A DNA stretch of 64,000 bases from Bacteroidales bacterium (GTDB lineage: Bacteria; Bacteroidota; Bacteroidia; Bacteroidales; GCA-2711565), in NCBI GenBank assembly GCA_028280405.1, contig JANQLW010000017.1:1-64000 (forward strand), read 5' to 3'. Position 1 is the first letter of the stretch, and each line of letters starts with the position of its first letter. A program made the position numbers and the translations under genes. The notes below the pieces were generated by a model. That model was not told the DNA's origin. It saw only the letters and a list, made by a program, of their open reading frames with translations, and ran no database searches. Shown piece by piece: positions 8,616 through 18,832 of this stretch.

Positions 8616-9404
8616 ATGAAAAAAGCAGCTTATTTATTTTCTATTCTTTTGCTGGCAGCCTGTTCAACTGTACCATTAACAGGCCGAAAGCAAGTAAAAT
8701 TCATTAGTGATTCTGAATTGAATGCAATGGCATTCCAGCAATATGGAGAATTCTTAAAAACGAATCCTTTATCGAAAAACAAAAGAGACACCGAATTAGT
8801 AAAAAAAGTTGGAAACAAAATACAAATAGCTGTTGATGAATATTTAGCTTCAATAGGTAGGTCAGAGCTCACCAAAGGATTTGAATGGGAATTCAATTTA
8901 GTAGAAGATAAAAGTGTAAATGCATGGGCTATGCCTGGAGGTAAAGTCGTATTCTATTCCGGTATTTTACCGGTATGTAAAAATGAAGATGGCATTGCCG
9001 TAGTGATGGGCCATGAGATAGCTCATATTATTGCAGGGCATGGAAATGAACGTATGAGCCAGGGGTTAATTACAAATGTAGGCATTGCTGCACTTGGAGA
9101 AGCATTAAAGGAAAAACCTGAGGACACCAGAAATTTATTTTTAGCTGCTGTTGGTACCGGAGCAAACCTGGGATTCCTTCTTCCATATAGTAGAACCCAT
9201 GAAAGAGAAGCTGACCGTATCGGCCTGATCATAATGACTATGGCCGGATATGATCCGCATGAGGCTCCTGTGTTTTGGGAACGAATGACTAAAATGAGTA
9301 AAGGAAAAGAACCACCTGAATTTTTATCGACCCATCCCAGTAGCAGTAGTCGTATTGCTGATTTAAAACTAGCTATACCGGAAGCTCTTAAGTACAAAAA
9401 ATAA
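8616..9404 (+). CDS. M48 family zinc metalloprotease lipoprotein
   Basis: A 262-residue Ste24p-like peptidase (LoiP/BepA type) that in Gram-negatives works in the periplasm on damaged or misfolded envelope proteins. N-terminal signal peptide with lipobox LAAC (Cys16) indicates a lipid anchor. Zinc site HEIAH (H133, E134, H137) and third ligand E196 in the HEREAD segment are present, followed by the family's C-terminal STHPSSSSR region. No TPR domain, unlike BepA. Starts five bases after rfbC and ends eleven bases before uvrA, all in one direction. Confidence 0.92.
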   Translation: MKKAAYLFSILLLAACSTVPLTGRKQVKFISDSELNAMAFQQYGEFLKTNPLSKNKRDTELVKKVGNKIQIAVDEYLASIGRSELTKGFEWEFNLVEDKSVNAWAMPGGKVVFYSGILPVCKNEDGIAVVMGHEIAHIIAGHGNERMSQGLITNVGIAALGEALKEKPEDTRNLFLAAVGTGANLGFLLPYSRTHEREADRIGLIIMTMAGYDPHEAPVFWERMTKMSKGKEPPEFLSTHPSSSSRIADLKLAIPEALKYKK

Positions 9405-9414
9405 TGATTGCATC

Positions 9415-12282
9415 ATGCGCGACGAATTGAGGGATATGAATGCTGAAGAATTAAAATCAAATGAAGAATCTCATTTGGAGATTTTCGGTGCGCGTGTACA
9501 TAATTTAAAGAATATTGATATTTCAATTCCCCGAAATGAACTTGTCGTTATTACCGGGTTAAGTGGAAGCGGAAAATCATCATTGGCTTTTGATACCATT
9601 TATGCTGAAGGCCAAAGAAGGTATATGGAAACCTTTTCGGCATATGCACGCCAGTTTTTAGGGAATCTGGAAAGGCCTGATGTAGATAAAATAACAGGCT
9701 TGAGCCCGGTTATTTCAATCGAGCAAAAAACCATCAATAGAAACCCCAGGTCAACGGTGGGAACCATCACTGAAATTTATGATTTTCTGAGGTTATTGTT
9801 TGCCAGAGTTGGAGAAGCCTATTCTTATAATACAAATGAAAAAATGATTCGCTATTCTGAGTCTCAGATTACAGAACTCATTTTAAATGATTACCAGGAT
9901 AAAAGAATAAATATTTTAGCTCCGATAGTAAAAGGGCGAAAAGGACACTACAGGGATCTTTTTGAGCAAATCAGAAAACAGGGTTTTTTAAAAGCCAGAG
10001 TAGATGGTGAATTAAGGGAAATTTCATTTGGAATGCAATTGGATCGTTATAAAGTTCACGATATAGAAGTTGTAATAGACCGGATCAAAGTCAGGACAGA
10101 TGATAAAAAAAGGATTGGACAATCTCTTCAAACAGCTTTAAAACAAGGTAAAGGAGTAATTATGATACTGGATGAAGATTCAAAAGAAGTTCGTCATTTC
10201 AGTAAAAACTTCATGTGCCCTACTACAGGAATTGCCTATGATGATCCTGAGCCAAATACGTTCTCATTCAATTCTCCCTATGGAGCTTGTCCCAACTGTA
10301 ACGGATTAGGAACCATATCCGAAGTTGATATTGATAAAATTATTCCTGACAGGAATTTAAGTATAAAAAAAGGAGGCTTTGCTCCTATTGGAGATTATAA
10401 AAACAATTGGATTTTTAGCCAAATTGAGGCAATAGGCATCAAATTTAGGTTTGATTTAAACACTCCCATTTCAAAATTATCTGACGAAGCAATTAAAACT
10501 ATTCTTTACGGGTCTAATGAAAGTTTTCAGGTTAAGAAAGAATATCTGGGCATCACCTCTACTTATACTTTAAATTTCGAAGGCATTATCAGCTTTATTA
10601 CAAATCAGTATAATGAAACAACGGCTAATGGGATTAAAAGATGGGCCGGAAATTTTATGAATAGAGTTGAATGTCCTGAATGTAAAGGAAGCCGCTTAAA
10701 AAAGGAGTCTAATTATTTCAAAATAGGCGGTAAGAACATTGCGGAGCTGGCAAATCTTGACATCATTCAACTTGATGATTGGTTCAAATCCATAGAAAAA
10801 AAATTATCTGAGAATCAGGCTAAGATCGCACATGAAATTATAAGAGAGATCAGAACCCGGATTCGGTTTCTTTTAGATGTAGGCATTGATTATCTAACCT
10901 TGAACCGTAGTTCAAAAAGTTTATCAGGTGGTGAAGCACAGCGAATTCGATTGGCAACACAAATCGGATCACAATTAGTTGGTGTATTGTATATTTTGGA
11001 TGAACCCAGTATTGGGTTACATCAAAGAGATAATATAAGATTGATAAAGGCTTTACAGGAGCTGAGAGATGTCGGCAATTCGGTGGTGGTCGTAGAACAT
11101 GACAAGGAAACTATTTTGGCTGCAGATCATGTAATCGATATAGGCCCGGGTGCCGGGCGTCATGGAGGGAAAATAGTAGCTCAGGGAAAACCATCTGTAA
11201 TGCGTGATTGCCATACCCTAACCTGTGATTATATCAGTGGAAAGAAAGAAATCAGCATTCCCGCATCAAGAAGAAAAGGAAATGGGAAAACCATAGTCCT
11301 TAAAGGAGCAAACGGGAATAACCTCAAGAATGTTCACCTGAAACTTCCGCTTGCTAAACTTGTCTGTGTAACAGGTGTTTCAGGTAGCGGAAAATCCACA
11401 CTAATTAATGAAACCCTCTACCCCATTCTTAGTCAGCATTTTTACAAATCAGTTAAAAAGCCTTTGAAATATAAATCCATTGATGGCTTGGATAATATTG
11501 ATAAAGTCATTGAAATTGATCAATCTCCAATCGGAAGAACTCCCAGGTCAAATCCGGCTACTTATACAAAAGTTTTTGATGAAATACGGAAACTATTTGT
11601 TCAATTACCTGAATCAAAAATCAGAGGATACAAACCGGGCCGTTTCTCCTTTAATGTAAAAGGAGGCAGATGCGAAACCTGCAAAGGAGCCGGCGTAAAG
11701 ATTATTGAAATGAATTTTTTGCCTGATGTTCAGGTTCATTGTGACGATTGCAATGGAAACAGATATAACAGGGAAACATTGGAAGTCAGATACAAAGGCA
11801 AATCAATTAATGATGTTTTAAATTTGAGCATTAATCAGGCCGTTGAAATATTTGAAAATATACCTTCCATCATTCAAAAAATAAAAACTTTAAAAGAAGT
11901 TGGTTTAGGATATATCACTTTGGGGCAACAGTCAACAACCCTTTCCGGTGGAGAAGCACAGCGAGTTAAGCTGGCCGCTGAGCTGTCAAAGAGAGACACG
12001 GGCAAAACCCTCTATATTTTAGATGAACCAACAACAGGGCTTCATTTTGAAGATGTTAAAGTTTTATTGGATGTACTTAACAAACTGGTGGACAGAGGTA
12101 ATACTGTTTTGATCATTGAACATAATATGGAAGTTATTAAAGTTGCCGACCATATAATAGATCTCGGACCAGAAGGTGGATCTAGGGGTGGTAAGATTTT
12201 AGCTGTTGGAACACCTGAAGAAGTTGTGAAGATAGATGGAAGTTTAACAGGTAAATTTCTTAACTTGGAACTTAAATCATAA
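9415..12282 (+). CDS. uvrA: Excinuclease ABC subunit A
   Basis: DNA-damage recognition ATPase of nucleotide excision repair; forms UvrA2B complexes and hands lesions to UvrB. The 955-residue protein contains two ABC modules (Walker [10 protein letters not shown] near 50 and GVSGSGKST near 660), two LSGGEAQR signatures, and zinc-binding cysteine pairs including CPNCNGLG and [14 protein letters not shown]. Full length is normal. The start at 9415 is used; a second ATG seven codons later (MNAEEL) is equally possible. Downstream is a short 8-base tandem repeat and then a LOG-family gene. Confidence 0.97.
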   Translation: MRDELRDMNAEELKSNEESHLEIFGARVHNLKNIDISIPRNELVVITGLSGSGKSSLAFDTIYAEGQRRYMETFSAYARQFLGNLERPDVDKITGLSPVISIEQKTINRNPRSTVGTITEIYDFLRLLFARVGEAYSYNTNEKMIRYSESQITELILNDYQDKRINILAPIVKGRKGHYRDLFEQIRKQGFLKARVDGELREISFGMQLDRYKVHDIEVVIDRIKVRTDDKKRIGQSLQTALKQGKGVIMILDEDSKEVRHFSKNFMCPTTGIAYDDPEPNTFSFNSPYGACPNCNGLGTISEVDIDKIIPDRNLSIKKGGFAPIGDYKNNWIFSQIEAIGIKFRFDLNTPISKLSDEAIKTILYGSNESFQVKKEYLGITSTYTLNFEGIISFITNQYNETTANGIKRWAGNFMNRVECPECKGSRLKKESNYFKIGGKNIAELANLDIIQLDDWFKSIEKKLSENQAKIAHEIIREIRTRIRFLLDVGIDYLTLNRSSKSLSGGEAQRIRLATQIGSQLVGVLYILDEPSIGLHQRDNIRLIKALQELRDVGNSVVVVEHDKETILAADHVIDIGPGAGRHGGKIVAQGKPSVMRDCHTLTCDYISGKKEISIPASRRKGNGKTIVLKGANGNNLKNVHLKLPLAKLVCVTGVSGSGKSTLINETLYPILSQHFYKSVKKPLKYKSIDGLDNIDKVIEIDQSPIGRTPRSNPATYTKVFDEIRKLFVQLPESKIRGYKPGRFSFNVKGGRCETCKGAGVKIIEMNFLPDVQVHCDDCNGNRYNRETLEVRYKGKSINDVLNLSINQAVEIFENIPSIIQKIKTLKEVGLGYITLGQQSTTLSGGEAQRVKLAAELSKRDTGKTLYILDEPTTGLHFEDVKVLLDVLNKLVDRGNTVLIIEHNMEVIKVADHIIDLGPEGGSRGGKILAVGTPEEVVKIDGSLTGKFLNLELKS

Positions 12283-12290
12283 AAGGAACC

Positions 12291-12321
12291 GCACAACTGC
12301 ATAACTGTATAACTGCACAAC
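12291..12321. repeat. 8-base tandem repeat
   Basis: Four degenerate copies of TGCATAAC (GCACAAC, TGCATAAC, TGTATAAC, TGCACAAC) sit in the 51-base gap between uvrA and the LOG-family gene. It resembles the heptamer-type tract at 5901. Confidence 0.65.
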
Positions 12322-12333
12322 AAAAAATATTGA

Positions 12334-13044
12334 ATGAATAAAAAAGAAGAAGATAAAATAAGAAAAGCCTTAAAAGGAAAAAGTTGGAATGAAATAAAGA
12401 CTTATGACTCCTGGCAGATATTCAAAATTATGTCTGAATTTGTAGAAGGCTTTGAAAAGCTGGCTCGTATTGGCCCTTGTGTATCTATATTCGGCTCTGC
12501 AAGAACGAAGCCTGAACATCCGTTTTATAAAGTAGCTGAAGAAACTGCTTATCTATTAACAAAAAAAGGATTTGGAGTAATTACAGGAGGAGGCCCCGGA
12601 ATTATGGAAGCTGCAAATAAAGGAGCCCATTTTTCAGGAGGCAAATCCGTAGGATTAAACATTAATCTTCCATTTGAACAGCATGCAAATGTTTTTATTG
12701 ACCCTGATAAACTGATTGATTTTGACTTTTTCTTTGTACGTAAAGTTATTTTCATGAAATATTCACAAGGATATATCGTATTACCCGGAGGCTATGGCAC
12801 ACTGGATGAATTATTTGAAGCCATAACATTAATTCAGACTCAAAAATTAGTTCACTTTCCTATCGTTTTGGTTTGTAAAGAATACTGGAATGGCTTAGTA
12901 GACTGGATCAGGGAAAAGCTTCTTAAGGAAAAAAATATCAGTGAAGAAGATATGGACATCATTACAGTAGTTGACTCTGCGGAAGAAGCTGTGACAGTGA
13001 TTGACCAGTTCTATTCTAAGTATTCATTAAAGCCAAACTTCTAA
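12334..13044 (+). CDS. LOG family protein (Rossmann-fold nucleotide-binding, TIGR00730 type)
   Basis: A 236-residue protein of the LOG/lysine-decarboxylase-like family, whose characterised members hydrolyse nucleoside monophosphates at the N-glycosidic bond (for example cytokinin riboside monophosphates). The signatures GGGPGIMEAANKGA and PGGYGTLDELFEA are both present, and the latter carries the catalytic Glu. Residues before about 50 form a helical extension. It follows uvrA after a repeat-bearing gap and is followed by the aspartic-protease-like gene after five bases. The physiological substrate in this organism is unknown. Confidence 0.88.
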   Translation: MNKKEEDKIRKALKGKSWNEIKTYDSWQIFKIMSEFVEGFEKLARIGPCVSIFGSARTKPEHPFYKVAEETAYLLTKKGFGVITGGGPGIMEAANKGAHFSGGKSVGLNINLPFEQHANVFIDPDKLIDFDFFFVRKVIFMKYSQGYIVLPGGYGTLDELFEAITLIQTQKLVHFPIVLVCKEYWNGLVDWIREKLLKEKNISEEDMDIITVVDSAEEAVTVIDQFYSKYSLKPNF

Positions 13045-13049
13045 TCCAT

Positions 13050-13478
13050 ATGAATATTAAATTACCGATTACCATATTACCTATTGAAGAAGACGGCTTT
13101 CATATCATCACAAAAGTCAAGATAAACGAGAAAGAGGCCAATTTACTCATTGACACAGGAGCTTCGCGCACGGTTTTTGATGAGCATTTAATCAATGAAT
13201 TTATTACCGAAGAAACCGATTTTGAAGAAAACGAAAAGCTGTCAACAGGATTGGGTACAAATAGCATGAAAAGCCAGGTAATAAAGATTAATTCACTTAA
13301 ACTGGGTGATTACGAATTAAATAATTACCAGGCCGTAGTATTGGATTTAAAACATGTTAATGAGTCTTATAAGGCATTAAACTTACCAATAGTCCATGGA
13401 GTTTTTGGTGGAGATTTACTAAAAAAATATAAAGCGGTAATCGATTATAAGAGAAAGGTGCTAAGAATGTATAAATAA
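13050..13478 (+). CDS. Retropepsin-like aspartyl protease domain protein
   Basis: A 142-residue single-domain protein with the aspartic-protease motif LLIDTGASRTVF (catalytic D35) and a second hydrophobic-hydrophobic-Gly region (VHGVFGGDLL) that forms the other side of the active site, so it should act as a homodimer like retropepsins. No signal peptide is evident. It begins five bases after the LOG gene, suggesting cotranscription. Targets are unknown; related bacterial proteins are poorly studied. Confidence 0.8.
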   Translation: MNIKLPITILPIEEDGFHIITKVKINEKEANLLIDTGASRTVFDEHLINEFITEETDFEENEKLSTGLGTNSMKSQVIKINSLKLGDYELNNYQAVVLDLKHVNESYKALNLPIVHGVFGGDLLKKYKAVIDYKRKVLRMYK

Positions 13479-13552
13479 TCTGTGATAAAAGACATAAATT
13501 ACAATATAACTTATATTTATAAACTTTTACTAAACTTCTGAAAAAGTTACTC

Positions 13553-14716
13553 ATGGCAAAAATTTTAATTATAGATGATGAAAAAGCTATCCGTAATACT
13601 TTACGTGATATTTTTGAAGTAGAAAAATATGATGTTGATGATGCTGAAGACGGCATTGTTGGTTTGGAAATGATTGAAAAAAATGAGTACGATGTTATAC
13701 TTTGTGATATTAAAATGCCCAAAATGGATGGGATTGAAATTTTGGAAAAGGCATTACAGATTACAGACACTCCTATCATCATGATTTCAGGACACGGAAC
13801 GATTGATACTGCTGTTGACTCTATAAAGAAAGGTGCCTACGATTATATTTCAAAGCCACCGGATTTAAACCGTTTGTTGGTTACAATTCGCAATGCTATG
13901 GATAAGTCACAATTAATTACTGAAACAAAAGTATTGCGAAAACAAATAGATAAAAAATGGGAAATGATAGGTGAATCAGAGGCGATGCTTCAGATTCAAG
14001 ACATGATTGAAAAAGTAGCTCCTACCACTGCCAGGGTTTTGATTACGGGAGAAAATGGAACAGGAAAAGAATTAGTGGCCAGGGCCATTCATGAAAACAG
14101 CAATCGTGTAAAATCACCATTTATTGAAGTAAATTGTGCCGCCATCCCTTCGGAGCTTATAGAAAGTCAGTTATTTGGGCATGAGAAAGGTAGTTTTACA
14201 TCTGCCATAAAAATGCGTAAAGGAGATTTTGAGCAAGCTCATGGAGGAACCTTATTCCTTGATGAAATTGGAGATATGAGTTTGTCGGCACAGGCTAAGG
14301 TGCTCAGAGCTTTGCAAGAGAATAAGATCACACGTGTAGGAGGAGAAAAGGAAATAGCTGTGGATGTACGAATTATTGCTGCTACCAATAAAGATTTACA
14401 AAAAGAAATTCAGGAAGGCAGATTCCGTGAAGATCTATACCATCGCTTAAGTGTGATCTTAATTCATGTTCCTCCGTTGAGAGAAAGAAAAGAGGATATC
14501 CGCTTATTAGCAGAACATTTTATCCAGGAGTCAGCAGAAAGTCAAGGCATTGCTCCATTAATCATTGAAGAAAGTGCCATCACAGAATTGCAACATATAA
14601 AATGGACGGGAAACATTCGTGAATTACGCAATGTAATGGAACGCCTGGTAATATTGTGCGATAAAAAAATAACAGGAGAAAATGTAAAGATGTTTGCATT
14701 ACCATTAAATAAATAG
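13553..14716 (+). CDS. NtrC-type response regulator without GAFTGA loop or HTH
   Basis: A 387-residue two-component regulator: receiver domain (1-120; D8/D9, phosphoacceptor D52, K101) fused to an AAA+ sigma-54-activator ATPase (Walker A GENGTGKE 166-173; Walker B GGTLFLDEIGDM near 230; R-finger region RLSVILIHVPPLRER). Two odd points are directly visible. The sigma-54-contact loop normally GAFTGA reads GSFTSA (213-218), and the protein stops at MFALPLNK without the C-terminal Fis-type HTH. So it keeps ATPase and receiver parts but not the usual means of binding DNA or sigma-54. Related Bacteroidota proteins share this pattern as far as I recall. No histidine kinase is adjacent. Confidence 0.85.
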   Translation: MAKILIIDDEKAIRNTLRDIFEVEKYDVDDAEDGIVGLEMIEKNEYDVILCDIKMPKMDGIEILEKALQITDTPIIMISGHGTIDTAVDSIKKGAYDYISKPPDLNRLLVTIRNAMDKSQLITETKVLRKQIDKKWEMIGESEAMLQIQDMIEKVAPTTARVLITGENGTGKELVARAIHENSNRVKSPFIEVNCAAIPSELIESQLFGHEKGSFTSAIKMRKGDFEQAHGGTLFLDEIGDMSLSAQAKVLRALQENKITRVGGEKEIAVDVRIIAATNKDLQKEIQEGRFREDLYHRLSVILIHVPPLRERKEDIRLLAEHFIQESAESQGIAPLIIEESAITELQHIKWTGNIRELRNVMERLVILCDKKITGENVKMFALPLNK

Positions 14717-15024
14717 AGTTTCTAAATTATCATATTCATAATACTAAATTTTGGATTCAGAATTCTGAATACTTAACTTGACATCATTTTACTCTTCATC
14801 TAAATTTATAAGTAGATTAGCTGCAATCGCTATTTTTTGTTTACTTTTGCAGCTGATTTTTGGGTGGAGTGATTCAGACCGTTCTTTTTATATTTATTTC
14901 ACTCTGTCCAAAATCTATTTTATTATAGTAAATTTGTAAAAACAGAAAAACTCATCTCGACTTCACTGCGTTACGCTCGATGATCGGGTCACCGAGCTTG
15001 CCGAGGTGTTTTTCATTCATATAA
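14717..15024. other. Gene-free stretch upstream of ssrA
   Basis: No gene seen. It contains a TAaaTTTG box at 14929-14936 (about 90 bases before the mature tmRNA 5' end, possible ssrA promoter with a leader), a TActTTTG box at 14842-14849, a small TTCAGAATTCTGAA palindrome near 14755, and a dispersed palindrome-rich patch (CACCGAGCTTGCCGAGGTG) at 14990-15009. Confidence 0.5.
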
Positions 15025-15418
15025 GGGGCTGACCGGTTTTGACAGCAAGGTGGATGGATATGTAAGCATACCGAGCATTGCGAATACGCTCGTTAATCCT
15101 ATTCACACAATTTTAATTGGCGAAAATAAATACGCTCTTGCAGCTTAATCGAAGTATAGTAGATTAGCTTTATCCCGACCCGAGGGGTCGGGACAAGACG
15201 TTCTGCAGGTGGATCCGCCCGATTCCGGCCTGAGTTCAGAGCGCTCGTAAATATCGGGATAGTTTTGCAAGTGCCTTGATTGTAAAATGAAGCTTAAAGG
15301 ATAAGGTATAATTGGGGTGCTGTTTTCCGGATTATATTCGAAAACCAATAATCAGCTAAGTATGTAGAAAACTTATTTGTTCCTTGTTTGGACGAGGGTT
15401 CGACTCCCTCCAGCTCCA
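15025..15418 (+). ncRNA. ssrA: Transfer-messenger RNA (tmRNA)
   Basis: Rescues ribosomes stalled on broken mRNAs by tagging the nascent peptide for proteolysis. The 5' end GGGGCTGACCGG pairs with the 3' end: GGGGCTG (15025-15031) with CAGCTCC (15411-15417), discriminator A 15418; CCA is not encoded, since the genome reads CA next. The T-arm GAGGGTTCGACTCCCTC is intact. The tag reading frame ends GGC GAA AAT AAA TAC GCT CTT GCA GCT TAA at 15119-15148, giving (A)GENKYALAA, a typical Bacteroidota tag. A CCCGACCC/GGGTCGGG palindrome at about 15174-15192 lies in the pseudoknot region and looks like an extra palindromic insert. Confidence 0.95.
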
Positions 15419-15517
15419 CAAGAGACCATTTTTAAGTGGAGCTATAGAAACTCAGACCCGCCTCAATAAGCCTCAGTAACTGTGAGAAATATTCTATATA
15501 AGAATAGTTCTAAAGGG

Positions 15518-16411
15518 TTAATTTATGTCCTTGACAATACGAAACCCGTAGTTGAGGTACGTATACGATTTTTTGGATTTGTTCAGGTAACGTGTAAAAC
15601 CGTCGGGTTTGCTTGAGTAGCGGTAAGAAACCTTACAACTGGTTGTATTGCCTTTCCACGAGCCGCCGCGTAAGACACGAAAAGTGCCGGAAGACGGGCC
15701 CTGCGGATTATTTTGCATGCCGCTACTGTAAAAAGTATCGCTAAACCAATCGTAACACCATTCCCAAACATTGCCGCTCATATCATAAATACCGAGTTCG
15801 TTGGGCTGTTTTTGCCCCACGGGGTGGGTTTTATGCCCTGAATTATCAGAATACCAAGCAACATCATCAATAGTATTGCTGCCGGAATAGGTCGTTGAAA
15901 CTTCCGAAACCCCGCCACGGGCAGCATATTCCCATTCAGCTTCGGTGGGCAAACGGTAATTATTATTTGTTTTTTGACTTAACCATTTGCAATATGCCAT
16001 AGCATCGTTCCAACTCACATGAATGACCGGATGTGTATAATTTTTAAGCCAAACCCCATGTATATCATATTGCCAAAAAACACCATCTACTATAGTCCAT
16101 TGCCACTTATTATCCGGATTCTTATTTGTCCAGCAATAAACCTTACCTTGTTTTTCTGCATCGGTAGTATAAGCTGTTTCATCAATAAATTGCTTAAATT
16201 GGGCTGCCGTTATTTCATATTTACCAATATAAAAATCATTGAGATGAACCGTGTGTATCGGTTTTTCATAATCCCAGCCACTATCACTGCCCATTTGAAA
16301 AGTGCCACCCTTAACAAATACCATTTCAATATGGATATTTTTAACCTCCTGGCTTTGAGCAAGAGAGGTAATTAAAATAAAAAATGTAATGAGTATACTT
16401 TTATTAATCAT
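15518..16411 (-). CDS. SUMF1/formylglycine-enzyme-fold protein, secreted
   Basis: A 297-residue protein with signal peptide (MINKSILITFFILITSLAQS) followed by a complete FGE-sulfatase domain: MVFVKGGTFQMGSD, PIHTVHLNDFYIGKYEIT, HPVIHVSWNDAMAYCKWLS, YRLPTEAEWEYAARGG, MSGNVWEWCYDW and RVLRGGSWKGN. True formylglycine-generating enzymes use two cysteines in the RGGS..C....CxxYR segment; here only the second (C in SCKVSYRYS) is evident, so catalysis is doubtful. Many such proteins in Bacteroidota are envelope or gliding-related (GldJ/GldK-like) or unknown. The start at the signal-peptide Met is preferred over an upstream in-frame ATG at 16465. Next to a propeller lipoprotein gene on the same strand. 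Confidence 0.82.
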   Translation of the reverse strand: MINKSILITFFILITSLAQSQEVKNIHIEMVFVKGGTFQMGSDSGWDYEKPIHTVHLNDFYIGKYEITAAQFKQFIDETAYTTDAEKQGKVYCWTNKNPDNKWQWTIVDGVFWQYDIHGVWLKNYTHPVIHVSWNDAMAYCKWLSQKTNNNYRLPTEAEWEYAARGGVSEVSTTYSGSNTIDDVAWYSDNSGHKTHPVGQKQPNELGIYDMSGNVWEWCYDWFSDTFYSSGMQNNPQGPSSGTFRVLRGGSWKGNTTSCKVSYRYSSKPDGFTRYLNKSKKSYTYLNYGFRIVKDIN

Positions 16412-16461
16412 TTTATTATTTTTTAAGGTTAATAAATTTACTCTCAAAAAATCCAATATTC

Positions 16462-17667
16462 TCACTTCTTCAATCTCACCAACATCAGTACAGGGTTATC
16501 CTTTTCATCTAAGGAATTTGCTAGCTTTATTAATGTTTTTTTCTTTTCAGGGTATTTGGGTTTAGCATTCTTGAATTCTTTACCATTTACATAATCTATA
16601 AAATCACAAGCATTTATTTGCTTTATTAAATACTCTCGGCCATTCATATTAAAAATTGAAATTGGGTTAGGTAAAAAAGGGACTCCACCATCAATATCAT
16701 TTATCAAGCCTCTTTTATAAGACTCTTCTCTATTGACAGGTGAATATATAATTGTATTAATAAATGTATGCTCAATTTTATCGTAAATACAAAATTGTGT
16801 ATTTCCATTTCGTCTATATAATAAATATAAATTGTTATTATTTTCAAAAATACCTTGTAAAAGAAGATGCTTAGTCTTTCCAAAAAACACATCCATATCA
16901 GAGGTTACTTCAGGAGTAATTCTATATTTATCTTTTTTAAATAAATACCTTGCTCTGTAATCTTTATTATTCAACTCGAAAACTGTATCATTAAAATGGT
17001 TCCAATAATGAATTTTATCATTATACAGATATGAAAAATTACCAAAACCACCTCTCATTATGTTTTTTGTTGCTGTTCGTTTTATAGAATTTGATTTTTT
17101 AAACAAAATATTTCCTAAAGTATCAAACAAAAACCAATTATAAGGTTGATAGTTCATAGAGAAGGACAATCCCTTAATTCCAATTAATTTATTGTTTAAA
17201 TAATATAACCTATGAGAATTAAACTCCGTATCAATACTAAACTCTCTAATTAAACTACCTTTATAATTAAAAATTAAAATCTTCCTTAAATCGTTAACAT
17301 ACAGTCTATGATTGTCTTTATCCAGAGTAATTTTGTTTCCATGTGTATATTCACCCGGGCCTCTTCCCCTTCTACCAATCTGTCTTAAATATTTTCCTTC
17401 CTTATTAAAAACGAGTACACCTTTGGGAGAAGTTGATAGAAAAAATAAACTATCATCAAATTGAACTGACATATAATGTCTAAACAAGACTTTAGAATCC
17501 AGAGGAATATACTCAACATCATCTGCAATATAAGATAATGAAAAAGCCTTATTAACAAAATATTCAGGAGTGATTACAGGGATATCTAACTTAGTAGTTT
17601 TTTTTGTATCACAACTTTGCAATAAGAGAATTAGCATTAAGGCAATCAAAGAAATTAGACGGTTCAT
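16462..17667 (-). CDS. 6-bladed beta-propeller lipoprotein
   Basis: A 401-residue lipoprotein with signal peptide and lipobox LLQSC, followed by propeller blades of the 6-bladed beta-propeller family found in Bacteroidota (motifs VFNKEGKYLRQIGRRGRGPGEY and ILIFNYKGSLIREF), and the typical C-terminal tail SLDEKDNPVLMLVRLKK. Start chosen at the signal-peptide Met (17667); an in-frame ATG lies 27 codons upstream. Function unknown; a paralogue sits in the RiPP cluster at 28868 and a broken one at 18044. Upstream gene of a tandem pair with the FGE-fold protein. Confidence 0.85.
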   Translation of the reverse strand: MNRLISLIALMLILLLQSCDTKKTTKLDIPVITPEYFVNKAFSLSYIADDVEYIPLDSKVLFRHYMSVQFDDSLFFLSTSPKGVLVFNKEGKYLRQIGRRGRGPGEYTHGNKITLDKDNHRLYVNDLRKILIFNYKGSLIREFSIDTEFNSHRLYYLNNKLIGIKGLSFSMNYQPYNWFLFDTLGNILFKKSNSIKRTATKNIMRGGFGNFSYLYNDKIHYWNHFNDTVFELNNKDYRARYLFKKDKYRITPEVTSDMDVFFGKTKHLLLQGIFENNNNLYLLYRRNGNTQFCIYDKIEHTFINTIIYSPVNREESYKRGLINDIDGGVPFLPNPISIFNMNGREYLIKQINACDFIDYVNGKEFKNAKPKYPEKKKTLIKLANSLDEKDNPVLMLVRLKK

Positions 17668-18043
17668 AAGAGTATAACAAAATTTAACTTTTAAAATATT
17701 ATAACAATGTGCCTTGAGATAGGTATAATCATTCCTGGTTAAATTCAAAGTTTAGAGCAGTAAATATTCAAATTGATAAAAAATTATAATCTATAATTAC
17801 TATAAAGAATGAGGAAATAAACAGTTATTCTATTCATATCCTACAACTTAAACACATAATTTATTAGAATGGGTGAAAGAATGTAGAATTTTTTATATAA
17901 ATAACTCGCTTTTCTATTTCAACTTTTAATTGAAAGTTTTATATATAATTTCACAGATATGCTCTACAAAAAATTCGATATTTTTCCTCTTAATAACATA
18001 TCTTAAATGACAGTTGATCCCATAATTTCTATCGCCATATTTG

Positions 18044-18544
18044 TTATTTCTTCAATTTGGCTATAATCACTATTGGATTGTCTGAATCTTTTATATTCCT
18101 TAAATGACTTAGTTTTTCAGGTAAAGAGTCTTGGCCTTCTCACCACTCTAAAAACTCATAAGGTTCAATATAAACAACCAGCTCATTATCGTAAATATTG
18201 GCATTTTGAAACTTGAACGGCAATATTATATTATTAAATAATATTTCAGTAATAGGCCCTTTTAAGATTTCTGTTTTCTTACTTATTTTATTATAATAGC
18301 CCCAGTATTGATTTTTTTGATAATATATTTCAAAAAATAAAAACCTATCTGACTCACATAATTTATAAATGTATATATATTTTTCCATGAGATATTTGGG
18401 TTCTCCCATGTCATTAAATTCTACTTTAAAGAGTTGGTCAGCTTTAGAATAAGGAGGACAATACTTTCCTGTCTTAAATACACTTCTGGGGGTTAAGCTA
18501 TTCATCGTAACATGAAAAACAGGTAAACATATCCATAAACTCAA
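18044..18544 (-). pseudogene. 6-bladed beta-propeller protein remnant (C-terminal part, internal stop)
   Basis: The frame read from 18544 down gives propeller-like sequence ending YIEPYEFLEW and a TGA at 18140-18142. The same frame then continues EGQDSLPEKLSHL and ends DNPIVIIAKLKK followed by TAA at 18044, the characteristic tail of this family (compare DNPVLMLVRLKK at 16462). So one codon, probably TGG, has become a stop. The N-terminal signal peptide and first blades are missing upstream, so the gene is dead. Bases 17668-18043 and 18545-18832 hold no gene; a CTCCCTT/AAGGGAG palindrome lies at about 18630-18650. Confidence 0.75.
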
Positions 18545-18799
18545 AAATATTAGATAACAATTCTTCTCCCAACATGTCGGGAGCTAAGGAAAATCTTCAT
18601 ACTTACCGACCTTACCAATCAAGAGCCCCTCCCTTCACAAGGGAGGAGTTTGGGGTGGGTATAAAACAATGTGTTGCCCCTTTGCAACTCTCCCACTTTT
18701 TCATATATTTACACACTAACTTAGTATAACTTTTTATTTTTACTCCCCTATATGAAATCAAAACTTATATTTTATGTAAATTCTTATTATTAATATTAA

Positions 18800-18828
18800 T
18801 TGTGTATCAAGCTAAAAAACTAAATTTG
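18800..18828 (+). promoter_or_regulatory. Promoter of the type I RM operon, very close to the start codon
   Basis: TAAATTTG at 18821-18828 fits TAnnTTTG and a TTG at 18800-18802 lies 18 bases upstream. The hsdR ATG is at 18833, so transcription from this box would start almost at the ATG, giving a leaderless or near-leaderless mRNA. Confidence 0.45.
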
Positions 18829-18832
18829 TAAT

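Noticed and set aside
15145..15348. A 67-codon minus-strand frame
   Set aside because: Lies entirely within the tmRNA gene.
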